From Actimicrobium sp035984655 (GTDB taxonomy: Bacteria > Pseudomonadota > Gammaproteobacteria > Burkholderiales > Burkholderiaceae_D): 64,000 nucleotides of DNA. The notes below the pieces were generated by a model. It was given only the letters and a program-made list of their open reading frames with translations, was not told the origin of the DNA and did no database searches. The stretch lies in the NCBI RefSeq assembly GCF_035984655.1, contig NZ_JAXCHT010000019.1, positions 1-64,000 on the forward strand. Direction: 5' to 3'. Made by a program: the position numbers and the translations under genes. Each line of letters opens with the position of its first letter. The stretch's first letter is position 1. Shown piece after piece: positions 27,025 to 35,849 of this stretch.

Positions 27025-27621
27025 TTATTGCGGGAGGACTGCCATGGCAAACGGCTTGACACCGATCAGCAAGTAATGCAGCCAGAACGCAAATAACGCC
27101 CATGCCGCAATGCCGACTGCGACAACCGTGATGGTGCCGGTCGCGGTTCCCGCCGGGTAGATGACGCCAGTGGCACGATCCCGTTGTCGCGCCGCCTTGA
27201 AGGAGAAAATCGCCCAGACCAGAAAGCTGCCAAACAAGAGCATGTCGGCCAGCGTGCCATTGGCGAGCAAATGGGCCGCCGCCCACAGCTTCACACCCAG
27301 AATCATCGGGTGATGCACGCGCGCCTTGATGCCGTTGCGCGGCACGTAGGCGGCCACCAGAAGGATGAACGCTGCCAATGTCAGCAACCCGGCGAGGTGG
27401 CGCATGCCGGTGGGTGGTGTCCACACCACGACCGGCTGTTGACGCGCCATCCCGTAGCCCCACACCAGCACCGCGAATCCAATCAGCGAGATCAGCGAAT
27501 ACGCCATCTTCCAGGTGTTTTCACCAAGACTGGCGCGTTGCGTCGTGCGCCAATCCTCGGCCACGATGCGCACCGAGTGAACACCGAGGAAAATCAGCAA
27601 GCCTGCAATGAGAACGAACAT
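27025..27621 (-). CDS. NnrU family membrane protein
   Basis: A 198-residue protein with about six hydrophobic segments. HSVRIVAEDWR near the start, then RHLAGLLTLAAFILLVAAY, HHPMILGVKLWAAAHLLANG and LLFGSFLVWAIFSF are typical of NnrU, related to isoprenylcysteine methyltransferase-like membrane proteins. NnrU is linked to nitric oxide and nitrite reductase regulation in denitrifiers, but no denitrification genes are seen here. The ATG is at 27621. Confidence 0.85.
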   Translation of the reverse strand: MFVLIAGLLIFLGVHSVRIVAEDWRTTQRASLGENTWKMAYSLISLIGFAVLVWGYGMARQQPVVVWTPPTGMRHLAGLLTLAAFILLVAAYVPRNGIKARVHHPMILGVKLWAAAHLLANGTLADMLLFGSFLVWAIFSFKAARQRDRATGVIYPAGTATGTITVVAVGIAAWALFAFWLHYLLIGVKPFAMAVLPQ

Positions 27622-27729
27622 GGGGTGATCCAGTTTTGCGAGAGTGATGATTGGTCGGATGGCGACCGCGTCGGGTGCGGGATCAGGTCCCGGCCGATGG
27701 CATGGCGCGCCGTGCTGGCGCGCAGGGCA

Positions 27730-27978
27730 CTATTTCTTTTCGCGCACCCGTTGCTGCTGTTTTTTCTGCGTTTGTTGCTTGTTCTGTTTTTGTTCGAACA
27801 GCGTAATCGCGTCTTTTTTCGCCTGCTCGGCAGTGCACATTGCAGGCACATCGTCGTGCACACTGAAAAATTCGGCCTCCTGCGCATCCGTCACGAGTTT
27901 GATTGCGGCGGCATCGTCGAGGTCATACATTTCGGTCAGAAGTGTGGTGACTTCATCCAGAAATTCTTCGTAGGTCAT
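27730..27978 (-). CDS. Small acidic/basic hypothetical protein
   Basis: An 82-residue protein. The first 55 residues are acidic and helical (MTYEEFLDEVTTLLTEMYDLDD), and the tail is Gln/Lys-rich (KQQTQKKQQQRVREKK). There is no signal peptide or membrane segment. I do not recognise a named family. It lies upstream of nnrU on the same strand with a 108-bp gap. Confidence 0.65.
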   Translation of the reverse strand: MTYEEFLDEVTTLLTEMYDLDDAAAIKLVTDAQEAEFFSVHDDVPAMCTAEQAKKDAITLFEQKQNKQQTQKKQQQRVREKK

Positions 27979-28091
27979 GGACAGCTTTCAAGGTTGCATC
28001 GATGGCGCAAGAATACGCGCTTTCGGCAGCTTGCATGCAGGCCGATTGCAGGCTTTCGACCGGCCTCATTGTTCTTCCGCCCGGCACGGAA

Positions 28092-28580
28092 TCATTTCGG
28101 CGGCGTCGGAAACAGCACGAACGGTCCCTTGGGCTCCTGATCGGGCGGTACATAGGCGGGCGCCGCATCGCCGGCGGGGCCGAGTGATTTCGCGAACCGA
28201 TAAATGGCGCGCAGGTCCGGCTTGGTCATTTCGTGCAGGGTGAACCAGGGCATTGGCGGCCGATATTGCGCGGTGGTCGCCAGTTTGAGCCACTCGGCTT
28301 CGGTCAGCTTGGCAAAAACCAGCCGCAGATTGCTGGCATAGGTGGTACCCCATGGTCCGCGCCAGCCGAGCTGATCGCCGGTGAGCCATTGCGACTCCGG
28401 CACCTTGCCATTGGTCTGCAGGTAACCGGGTGTATGGCAGTCGTTGCAACCGGCAATTTTCACGAGGTATCGACCGCGCTCGATGGATGCGGCATCTGCG
28501 CCCCGAGGTGACTCCGCAGACACGGGCCCGGACGCTGCCGCAGCAAGAATGGCGATGATCAAGGGGCGAGGTAAAGTCAT
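28092..28580 (-). CDS. Exported c-type cytochrome
   Basis: From ATG 28580 (GGAG upstream) it is 162 residues. A signal peptide (MTLPRPLIIAILAAAASGPVSA) is followed by one haem-binding CNDCH in VKIAGCNDCHTPGYL, and a C-terminal methionine (PPMPWFTLHEM) could be the distal ligand. It is predicted to be a periplasmic electron carrier or a subunit-like cytochrome. No oxidase or dehydrogenase partner is adjacent. A longer frame upstream is not needed. Confidence 0.85.
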   Translation of the reverse strand: MTLPRPLIIAILAAAASGPVSAESPRGADAASIERGRYLVKIAGCNDCHTPGYLQTNGKVPESQWLTGDQLGWRGPWGTTYASNLRLVFAKLTEAEWLKLATTAQYRPPMPWFTLHEMTKPDLRAIYRFAKSLGPAGDAAPAYVPPDQEPKGPFVLFPTPPK

Positions 28581-28624
28581 CGGAATTTCTCCAGAATTGC
28601 GTGGGGACGAAAGGAAGACACAGT

Positions 28625-29017
28625 TCAGAGCAGTTCTTTCGGAACGTTCCCGCCGTTTGCGGCGAGCTTCTGCAGCACCGTCTTGTGCAGCCAGATATTC
28701 ATCTGTGCGGAGTCGGCCAGCATCGCGCCGGGGCAACCCAGCTCAGTGGCGAGTTCCTTGCGCGCGGCCAGGCTGCTGTCGAGGTTCAGCAGCTTGAGCA
28801 GGTCGACGATGGATACCTTCCAGTTCAATGTCTGCGGATTTTCTGCCGCAAGACCTTCGAGTTTTGCGACGACATCGACTTCCGTCACCGCGACGGCAGC
28901 GGGCGCCGACGCCGTAGCGATGTCCGGGGCGGGTTCCGGGACGGCCGTTGGCACGCTCGGCGCAGCGTCCTTGTGACCGAATCCGAGTTTGTCGAGGATG
29001 GCGCTGAACAGACTCAT
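28625..29017 (-). CDS. DUF3597 domain protein
   Basis: A 130-residue protein. It begins MSLFSAILDKLGF, has an Ala/Pro-rich linker, then the DUF3597 domain (VVAKLEGLAAENPQTLNWKV, LLKLLNLDSSLAARKELA, MNIWLHKTVLQKLAANGG). The function of the domain is unknown; its helices loosely recall peptidoglycan-associated folds. It lies 44 bp upstream of the cytochrome gene on the same strand. Confidence 0.8.
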   Translation of the reverse strand: MSLFSAILDKLGFGHKDAAPSVPTAVPEPAPDIATASAPAAVAVTEVDVVAKLEGLAAENPQTLNWKVSIVDLLKLLNLDSSLAARKELATELGCPGAMLADSAQMNIWLHKTVLQKLAANGGNVPKELL

Positions 29018-29466
29018 GGGGATTCCTTTCGAACGAACAGTGTTGTTGATGTGACACCGTACCGCGAATCCCGATCAAGCCGCAAAAATGATGAACGATG
29101 TTTGATCCATGTCGACGCACGCCAGCCCGGTCGGATCAACCGGAGTCGCGATCCGGCCGACATTGCCATATCGATGGCATCGGAGCGCCGCGTCGAGCGA
29201 AAAAATGGCTGGCGTTCCAGTTCCTGCCTTGACGAAGCCTGTCGCGTTTCAATACCAAAAAAATACTACTGAAAGTACATTTCCACAGGAGAATCAATTG
29301 TTTTAATATTAACTTTAGAGTGGGCTGCAGATGGTCCGCTTATTGCGCCTGCAGCCCGCCAGACGTTGCAGACCGAACGACGCAGGGCGCTGACATGACG
29401 ATGACGTACCTGAGACAACCAGCGCCAGCTGCGCATGAAACGACCATTCAGAGAAGGAATCACAGC
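29018..29466. other. Divergent intergenic region with inverted repeat
   Basis: Between the divergent DUF3597 and lipoprotein genes. AT-rich DNA at about 29250-29315 could hold promoters. GGGCTGCAG (29322-29330) and CTGCAGCCC (29349-29357) form a perfect 9-bp inverted repeat around an 18-nt loop. No credible gene is seen. Confidence 0.5.
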
Positions 29467-30186
29467 ATGTCGAAGTTCATTCAAGCCGTTTCCATCATCG
29501 TCGCCCTGACGGCGCTCGTCTCCGGCTGCGGAGGTGGGGGCAGCGCGGGTGGGCCTGTCGCCGTTACGCCGGTTCCTGCGCCAACGTTCTCGCTGCAGTC
29601 CGGCTACAAGGCGCGCATTGCCAGCGGCAGCACCACATCGTTCATCATTTCCGGCACCTGCGCCGGATCGGCACAGATCGTCAACGGCAAACCAGCCGGG
29701 GGCGGCAACTTCGAAGGGGTAGCGGCGCTGGCCGAAACCTCGACATCGACCGTCTTGATGACAAATTGCATTCCGGCCTCAACCACAGCAACGTCGGTCG
29801 AGTATTTCGACAGCAATTACACGCCGCTTGGCCACAATGCTGTCGGCGACGAGTACGGTGTGTTCCTGAGCGCACCTACGGCGCTACCAACCGCTGCCAG
29901 GAGTGGTGACACCGGGAGTTATGGCACCGAGACGATTTACACCGACAGCAGCAAGAAAACATTGAAGGGCCAACGGACAATGAGCTAAGTCATCGAACCC
30001 GACGGCACGTCAACCTCAACGGTGATCGCCAACCTGATAACGCGCGATTTCAACACGGCGAACCTGCTTCTCTACACGGAGCAATCGCGCTTTCGGATGC
30101 GCACGGATGGCACGCTGACGCCACTATCAATTGACGTGCAGTACAGCACCACCAGTTCGACGCATCTGGTTTTTACGGCGAGCTGA
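29467..30186 (+). pseudogene. Lipoprotein gene interrupted by an in-frame TAA
   Basis: The ATG at 29467 (GAGAAGG upstream) starts MSKFIQAVSIIVALTALVSG, then CGGGGS: a lipobox with the acylated Cys. The frame reaches TAA at 29986-29988 after 173 residues and then stays open for another 65 codons (VIEPDGTSTSTVIANLITRD and onward) to TGA at 30184. The downstream part has the same composition and domain style, so a single nonsense change has probably shortened the protein. The short form may still be made. I recognise no family beyond an exported lipoprotein. Confidence 0.7.
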
Positions 30187-30321
30187 CGGGGGCTTCGCGC
30201 CCGGTGTTGGTTGGCTTGCTTGCCGAAATGTCGTGCTGAGCCAAAACATCAATGGTCAAGCATGATGGTTGTGCTTCAGCCAGTGCGTCGGCGATCCACA
30301 CGATGGCCGGCGCCAAGCCAC

Positions 30322-30798
30322 CTACGCAATTGCAGCAACCAGATCCATTTCCACGGCAGCGTTCTTCGGCAATTGCAGAACCCCGACCGAAGTGCGCGTA
30401 TGCATTCCCGCATCGCCCAGGACCGCATGCAGGACCTCCGACGCCGCGTCGGCAACTTCGCTGTGCTGGGTGAAGTCGTCCGAACATTGGACAAAAACCG
30501 TGATGCGAAGAATGCGCTCGATGCGCGCAAGGTCGCCGGCGGCCTGACGCAGCAATGCCAGCGCGCGCATGGCGCAAATGCGTGCGGCCAGCTGCGCCTG
30601 CGGCAAGGACACCATTGCGCCGACCCGACCGGTCACCATCACCGTATCGGCAACCCGCGGAATCTGGCCGCTGACATAGACTTCATTGCGATGGATGACG
30701 AACGGCGCGTAATTGCCGCCAATCTTGATCGCGCCGCCAAAGTCGTAGCCGAGTTCGGCGGCGATGCGTTCAAACGCAACTTGTCGGGATGTGGGCAT
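30322..30798 (-). CDS. RidA/YjgF-family protein
   Basis: From ATG 30798 it is 158 residues, matching the longer RidA subgroup (about 150). IAAELGYDFGGAIKIGGNYA, VYVSGQIPR, VGAMVSLPQAQLAARICAM and TRTSVGVLQLPKNAAVEMDL are the family pattern, including the substrate-pocket Arg. RidA-type proteins hydrolyse reactive enamine/imine intermediates in the cytoplasm. It is convergent with the lipoprotein pseudogene and follows the exported methyltransferase-like gene by 8 bp. Confidence 0.88.
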   Translation of the reverse strand: MPTSRQVAFERIAAELGYDFGGAIKIGGNYAPFVIHRNEVYVSGQIPRVADTVMVTGRVGAMVSLPQAQLAARICAMRALALLRQAAGDLARIERILRITVFVQCSDDFTQHSEVADAASEVLHAVLGDAGMHTRTSVGVLQLPKNAAVEMDLVAAIA

Positions 30799-30806
30799 GG
30801 TTGCGT

Positions 30807-31694
30807 TTATGGCTTGATGAATTTCAGCAGCATCCGGTCCGATTCGCCGATGGCCACGTATTTGGCGCGATCCTTGTCTTTCAGCGTCAGCACCGGTGGC
30901 AACGTCCATACCCCATCGGCATAGTCCTTGGTGTCGTTCGGATTGGCCAGCAGATCACTCCGTGCGACAAGTTTGAACCCCGCCTTTTCGGCCATCGCGA
31001 TCATGACGCTTTCCTTGACGTAACCGAGCCTGGCCGAGGCTTCCGGTGCGCGATCGCTGTTCTCGTTTTCGCGGTGGTCAATGATGCCAAGGACGCCTTT
31101 GCTCTTGAGCACGCGAAAGTACTCGGCGAAAATCAGATCGGTCTTCTTGTTGTCGGCAGTGACCAGATTGTGAATGTTGCGGGCGTCGAAAATGACATCC
31201 ACGCTTTGCCCAGCCTGATAGCCGGGCTGGCCCGCTGGCCGGCCGTAAAAGAACGCCCTGGCTTTCGGGCCGGCCAGCTGCAGCTGGGACTCGCCAAACG
31301 TGGCTTGCCAGTTGTTGCGCTTGGCAATGGCGGCCTCGCGCCGCTCCTCGGGCAGGGTTTCAAGAAAAATCTCCGGTGCGGTTTCGGCGCCGAAATAGGT
31401 GCCCTTTTGCTTGAGCAGTGGTCCGAGAATATGGCTGTACCAGCCTCCGCCGGGGAAGTTTTCCGCCACCGTCATGGCGGGCGTGACACCGATAAAGGCG
31501 AGCACTTCGGCCGGACGACGTGCGCGGTCGCGCGCTTTTTCTGCGTCGGTGCGCCAGTAGTTGTTGTCGTAGACGGCGGCGTCAATGGCGGCGCTGGCAG
31601 TCGCGGCGTCGGTGGCGGCAAGCGTGACGGGCGATATGGCTGCCAGCGAACTCGCTAGTAAAGCCAGGGTGGTCAGGTGTTTTTTGAAGGACAT
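30807..31694 (-). CDS. Exported class I SAM methyltransferase-like protein
   Basis: From ATG 31694 it is 295 residues with a signal peptide (SFKKHLTTLALLASSLAAISPVTLA, cleaved near the end). The domain has GVTPAMTVAENFPGGGWYSH, SVDVIFDARNIHNL and EYFRVLKSKGVLGIIDHREN, as in periplasmic methyltransferase-like proteins. The usual GxGxG loop is altered to FPGGGWY. Whether SAM is bound in the periplasm is doubtful, so the function is open. RidA is 8 bp downstream. Confidence 0.8.
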   Translation of the reverse strand: MSFKKHLTTLALLASSLAAISPVTLAATDAATASAAIDAAVYDNNYWRTDAEKARDRARRPAEVLAFIGVTPAMTVAENFPGGGWYSHILGPLLKQKGTYFGAETAPEIFLETLPEERREAAIAKRNNWQATFGESQLQLAGPKARAFFYGRPAGQPGYQAGQSVDVIFDARNIHNLVTADNKKTDLIFAEYFRVLKSKGVLGIIDHRENENSDRAPEASARLGYVKESVMIAMAEKAGFKLVARSDLLANPNDTKDYADGVWTLPPVLTLKDKDRAKYVAIGESDRMLLKFIKP

Positions 31695-31785
31695 GATGGC
31701 TTCCTTTTGTGGGTTTTCGATCAAGGCGCATGGCGCTGGCTACAACAGGTTGCATGCTACGACAATCCATGCGATTGCGTCCCGT

Positions 31786-32103
31786 GTCTCGGACCGTCAA
31801 TACTGCTATCCCGACTGCAACGTACTGATCAACACGCTTGGCATCATCGGGGCAGCAGCCCTGGAGACGGCCGACATCGAACTGACCCAGGCGCGCATTG
31901 ATCAGTTCGAACCGGACTTCGACGACATTACCCTGCCAGCCCTGCGGGCGATTCACTTCCGCCTGTTCCAGGATCCCTATGACTGGGCCGGCGATCTGCG
32001 GACGGCCAACATCAGCAAGGGCAGCACGCGGTTTGCGAACATCAACTGCATCAAGCCAGAGGCGGACAAGCTCTATCGTCAGCTTGCGCAGGAAAAATAT
32101 CTC
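31786..32103 (+). pseudogene. Fic-domain protein N-terminal fragment
   Basis: The frame reads YCYPDCNVLINTLGI, AALETADIELTQARI, LRAIHFRLFQDPYDWAGDLR and GSTRFANINCIKPEADKLYR, the N-terminal half of Fic/Doc-type adenylyltransferases. The start codon and the catalytic HPFx(D/E)GNGR segment are both absent. After about residue 106 the frame runs into antisense of the next gene. It is a remnant, with no trace of an adjacent antitoxin. Confidence 0.8.
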
Positions 32104-32121
32104 ACCGCACCAAAGCGTGGC

Positions 32122-32334
32122 TCAATCCAGCGAATCCCCATGTTCCTGCCGCTTGGTGGCGCGATACTCCCGCTGCGCGTACCAGATGACGGAGAAGATC
32201 AGGAACAGGGCGCCCAGCGTAATTTCAATTTTCAGAAACAGCGCTGCACTCCAGACCGCACCCCAGAGCTGGATCAGGAACACCACGATGCCGAGAACGA
32301 AGAACAGCGTGCCGAGGAAGAGAATTGTTTTCAT
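32122..32334 (-). CDS. Small two-TM membrane protein
   Basis: From ATG 32334 it is 70 residues with two hydrophobic segments (ILFLGTLFFVLGIVVFLIQL and ITLGALFLIFSVIWYAQ) and a basic C-terminus. It starts 2 bp after the ybjQ-like gene ends, so the two are probably co-expressed. I recognise no family. Confidence 0.7.
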   Translation of the reverse strand: MKTILFLGTLFFVLGIVVFLIQLWGAVWSAALFLKIEITLGALFLIFSVIWYAQREYRATKRQEHGDSLD

Positions 32335-32336
32335 GC

Positions 32337-32669
32337 TCAGCTGTGTTTCGTCACGATGACGGCGGTGCCGTAGCAAATGACTTCGGTCACGCCGCGCATG
32401 ACTTCGGTGGCGTCATAGCGCATCGCGATGATCGCATTGGCGCCGTTTTTCGACGCCTGGGTACACATGATCTTGTAGGCGTCCTTGCGGGTCTGCTCGC
32501 ACAGGTTGGTGTAAATGGTGATGTTGCCGCCGACGATGGTTTGCAGCCCACCAAAAAATGCACCCACGACTGAGCGCGAGCGCACCACGATCCCGCGCAC
32601 GATGCCGACGTTGTCGGAAATTACGTAGCCCGGCAATTCAAGGGCCGAGGTCACCATTTTTGCTTCCAT
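32337..32669 (-). CDS. YbjQ/UPF0145 family protein
   Basis: A 110-residue protein with ALELPGYVISDNVGIVRGIV, VVGAFFGGLQTIVGGNI and GANAIIAMRYDATEV, the UPF0145 pattern. Family members form pentamers; their function is not established. It is directly followed by the small membrane protein gene. Confidence 0.9.
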   Translation of the reverse strand: MEAKMVTSALELPGYVISDNVGIVRGIVVRSRSVVGAFFGGLQTIVGGNITIYTNLCEQTRKDAYKIMCTQASKNGANAIIAMRYDATEVMRGVTEVICYGTAVIVTKHS

Positions 32670-32706
32670 GTTGGGCGTCTTTCGCGAAGGGTTGAGGTAG
32701 GATCTT

Positions 32707-32925
32707 TTACTGCGCCAGCGGATCGGCAGGCTTCACCAGCTTCTTGCAGTGCGGGTCGCGGTATGGACCGCTTTCCCTTAGCCAGCCGTCGCCCGGTGGC
32801 GTTTGCTGACAGGCGAGGGCGCCGTCAAGCTTGCTCTGCCAGCGGTAGTACTGGGCCGGCGCGGCGAACACTGCCAACGGTAGCGCTGCGATTGCCAGCA
32901 CCAACAGAAATGTAATCCGGTTCAT
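32707..32925 (-). CDS. Small exported protein, unknown
   Basis: A 72-residue protein with a signal peptide (MNRITFLLVLAIAALPLAVFA) and a mature part with two cysteines (DGALACQQTPPGDGWL and YRDPHCKKLV) that could form a disulfide in the periplasm. It lies 24 bp downstream of recJ on the same strand. No family is recognised. Confidence 0.7.
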   Translation of the reverse strand: MNRITFLLVLAIAALPLAVFAAPAQYYRWQSKLDGALACQQTPPGDGWLRESGPYRDPHCKKLVKPADPLAQ

Positions 32926-32949
32926 CGATGCTCCCGTGGTTCAAGCAAA

Positions 32950-34644
32950 TCAAACACCCTGCGCAAACTCCACCATCAACTGGACGCGGGTGACGCCGTT
33001 ATATTCGTTCGCATCGAGCCGATACGCCACGCGTGCCCGCGCGCCCAAATCGTCGGTGTGGCCGAACCAGATCGCGTCGTGGCGCTGGCCGTTGCGTTCC
33101 AGTTGCAATTTCAAATGACGTTCCTTGAGCACCCGCTGGCTGATCACCCGAAACTCGTCGCAGAACACCGGTGGCGCAAAGCCCTGGCCCCACACCTGCG
33201 ATTCGAGCAGTTCGATGAACTGCGTGGTGAAGAAGGCATCCTCCAGCGACCCATCGGATTCCAGCACGCGCTCCAGCTGGTTTTTGGTGAGCCAGCTTTT
33301 GCCGACCATTTCGAACGCCGCGGCAAAGGCATCAAAATTCTCCGCCCGCAGCGACAATCCCGCCGCCATGGCGTGGCCGCCAAACTTGTCGATCAGCGTT
33401 GGCGCATGTTTCGAGACCAGATCCAGCGCATCGCGCAAATGAAAGCCCGGTATCGAGCGGCCCGAACCCTTGATCCAGCCATCCGCGGCCGGTGCGAAGG
33501 TGAAGGTCGGTCGATAGAATTTGTCCTTCAGCCGCGAGGCGACGATGCCAATGACGCCCTGATGCCAGCCGGCGTCGAACACGCTGATGGTGGAGCGGTC
33601 GTGCGGATCAAAGCTGTCGAGCAGTTCCAGCGCGGTGTCCTGCATGCCGGCTTCGATGTCGCGCCGTTCGCGATTGATGCCATCGAGTTGCTGGGCGATG
33701 GCCCAGGCGCGACCTTCGTCGTCGGTAGTCAGGCATTCGATCCCGAGCGCCATGTCGGCCAGGCGTCCGGCCGCGTTCAGGCGCGGGCCGAGCGCAAAGC
33801 CGAGGTCGAATGGCGTGGCGCGGCGCGCTTCACGGCCGGCGGCACGAAACAGCGCGGCCACGCCGGCATGCATGCGACCGGCGCGCATCCGCTTGAGGCC
33901 CTGCGCCACCAGAATCCGGTTGTTGGCATCGAGCTTGACCACATCGGCAACGGTGCCGAGCGCGACCAGATCGAGCAATGCATCGAGTTTCGGCTGGCTC
34001 TGCTGATCGAACACGCCGCGCCGGCGCAGTTCGGCGCGCAGCGCCAGCAACACGTAAAACATCACGCCGACACCGGCCAGATGCTTGCTCGGAAAGCCGC
34101 ATTCGGGCTGGTTCGGATTGACGATCACGCGCGCCGCTGGCAGCGTTGCCGCCGGCAGGTGGTGGTCGGTAACCACCACCTCGATGCCGCGCCGGTTGGC
34201 TTCGGCCACGCCGTCGATGCTGGCGATGCCGTTGTCGACCGTGATGATGATGTCGGGTGATTTTTCGCGTTCGGCCAGCGCCACGATCTCGGGCGTCAGG
34301 CCGTAGCCGTATTCGAACCGGTTCGGCACGATGAAGTCGACGTTGGCCCCCAGCATGCGCAGGCCGCGCAGGCCGACGGCGCAGGCGGTGGCGCCATCAC
34401 AATCGTAGTCGGCGACAATCACCAGCTTCTTGCGGGCGGCAATCGCATCGGCCAGAAAGGCCGCCGCGGTATCGATATGCAGCAGACCGGCGGGCGCGAT
34501 CAAGGCGCTCAGCTCGCTCGACAGTTCCTGCCTGTTGAGCAGGCCGCGGCCGGCATACAAGCGCGCCATGACCGGATGAATGCCTTCCTGGATCAGCCGT
34601 TCGACATCGCGTTGCGGCACCGCGCGGGTAACGATTCGGGTCAT
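32950..34644 (-). CDS. recJ: Single-stranded-DNA-specific exonuclease RecJ
   Basis: A 564-residue DHH phosphoesterase: VADYDCDGATACAVGLRGL (motif I), ITVDNGIAS, VTDHHLPAATLPAA (the DHH motif) and GGHAMAAGLSL from the DHHA1 domain. A C-terminal OB domain contacts single-stranded DNA. It degrades single-stranded DNA 5' to 3' in recombination and mismatch repair. The start overlaps the stop of the upstream gene by 4 bp. Confidence 0.97.
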   Translation of the reverse strand: MTRIVTRAVPQRDVERLIQEGIHPVMARLYAGRGLLNRQELSSELSALIAPAGLLHIDTAAAFLADAIAARKKLVIVADYDCDGATACAVGLRGLRMLGANVDFIVPNRFEYGYGLTPEIVALAEREKSPDIIITVDNGIASIDGVAEANRRGIEVVVTDHHLPAATLPAARVIVNPNQPECGFPSKHLAGVGVMFYVLLALRAELRRRGVFDQQSQPKLDALLDLVALGTVADVVKLDANNRILVAQGLKRMRAGRMHAGVAALFRAAGREARRATPFDLGFALGPRLNAAGRLADMALGIECLTTDDEGRAWAIAQQLDGINRERRDIEAGMQDTALELLDSFDPHDRSTISVFDAGWHQGVIGIVASRLKDKFYRPTFTFAPAADGWIKGSGRSIPGFHLRDALDLVSKHAPTLIDKFGGHAMAAGLSLRAENFDAFAAAFEMVGKSWLTKNQLERVLESDGSLEDAFFTTQFIELLESQVWGQGFAPPVFCDEFRVISQRVLKERHLKLQLERNGQRHDAIWFGHTDDLGARARVAYRLDANEYNGVTRVQLMVEFAQGV

Positions 34645-35648
34645 GCCAGCAGTCCGTCGAGCGATGGCTTGCGCCAGAATTTGCGCAGGCCGTGGCGGCT
34701 GACGCTGCGCTCGACGCTGACGGTGCCGCTGGTCAGGATCAGGCGATAGCGATCGAACACGCCATCCTGCAATGCCCGCAGCAATGGCGCGAACCAGGTT
34801 GCTTCAAGCTGGTTGATGCGCATCAGCCATTCGTTGAGGTCCTCGCCCAAGGCCGGTTCGATCAGGCCATCGAGCATCAGCAGGCCGCGCTGCGGGCGCG
34901 CCGCGAGCACCGTCGCAGCATCGGTGTCGGTGCCAAGGAAGAGCGCGCTGTACTCGGACTTGTGCATGATCATCGGCGCTTGCGCCGCACCCCACAGCCA
35001 CAGCGAATTCACCGGATTCAATCCGGCTTCCTCGCGCGCGCGATTGACGGCGCTGTCATGCCAGTGCATCTGGATCTCGTTCTGCACCTTGCGCCAGTCG
35101 CGTTCGCCCGGGCCCTTGGGCATCCAGATGTCGATGTTGTGGCCGCAGGCCGCGTCCGGCGTCGCGGTAATCAATTCGCGCCAGCTGTCGGCACGCAGGA
35201 ACCAGTGGTCGGCATCGCCGTACACCAGTTCCTGGCCGATCTCCTCGAACAGCGGCGCGGCCAGCGTAAACAACGCCCGTGCGTCGACCTCACTCAGGGC
35301 AAGGCGGCGCCGGTCGGTCAGCACCAGATGATCGCGCGCAATGTGGATGTGGACCGGATGCAGCATGAACCAGATGCCTGGCGGGGTTGCCACGCCGCGC
35401 TGCTGCATGGCATGCAGTGCTACCGGCGGAGTGTTGGCGGCTGCGGCGTCGAACGGCAATCCGATGGCCTGCGCTAACCAGAATTCATGGGGCAGCGCGC
35501 GCGCGTACGGGTCGTGGCTGTCACTGTGCAGCAGATTGCTGCGCGCCAGCAGCATGGCCAGTGACGGCGTTTGCATGGCCCGCAGCAGATCTGGCGCCAT
35601 GGCGGGCGGCGGCAGGGAAAACGGAAGCAGGATGTCGAGATGGCTCAT
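34641..35648 (-). CDS. Uncharacterised COG4255-like protein upstream of recJ
   Basis: From ATG 35648 it is 335 residues. It has DILLPFSLPPP, the segment ATPPGIWFMLHPVHIHIARDHL, WMPKGPGERDWRKVQNEIQM and NSLWLWGAAQAP. This resembles the uncharacterised COG4255 proteins that betaproteobacterial annotations sometimes call phosphoglycerate mutase; I see no mutase active site to support that name. It overlaps recJ by 4 bp and may share its regulation. Confidence 0.7.
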   Translation of the reverse strand: MSHLDILLPFSLPPPAMAPDLLRAMQTPSLAMLLARSNLLHSDSHDPYARALPHEFWLAQAIGLPFDAAAANTPPVALHAMQQRGVATPPGIWFMLHPVHIHIARDHLVLTDRRRLALSEVDARALFTLAAPLFEEIGQELVYGDADHWFLRADSWRELITATPDAACGHNIDIWMPKGPGERDWRKVQNEIQMHWHDSAVNRAREEAGLNPVNSLWLWGAAQAPMIMHKSEYSALFLGTDTDAATVLAARPQRGLLMLDGLIEPALGEDLNEWLMRINQLEATWFAPLLRALQDGVFDRYRLILTSGTVSVERSVSRHGLRKFWRKPSLDGLLA

Positions 35649-35849
35649 GGCGCGATTGTACGCATCGGCGGCGGTTAATGATGCGGAAAAACCATGATCG
35701 GCAAACCGCCCGATTTCACGCACCGGCAGCGCCACGAAGCAAGTAGTATGGTTCGTACAGGTACGCGCGTCACCATCTGCGTTTTTCGTCTGATTCTGAT
35801 CCCTGGCCAGCTTGCTGACAAGCGCCGACCAGCACCAAGGAGACCGCCC

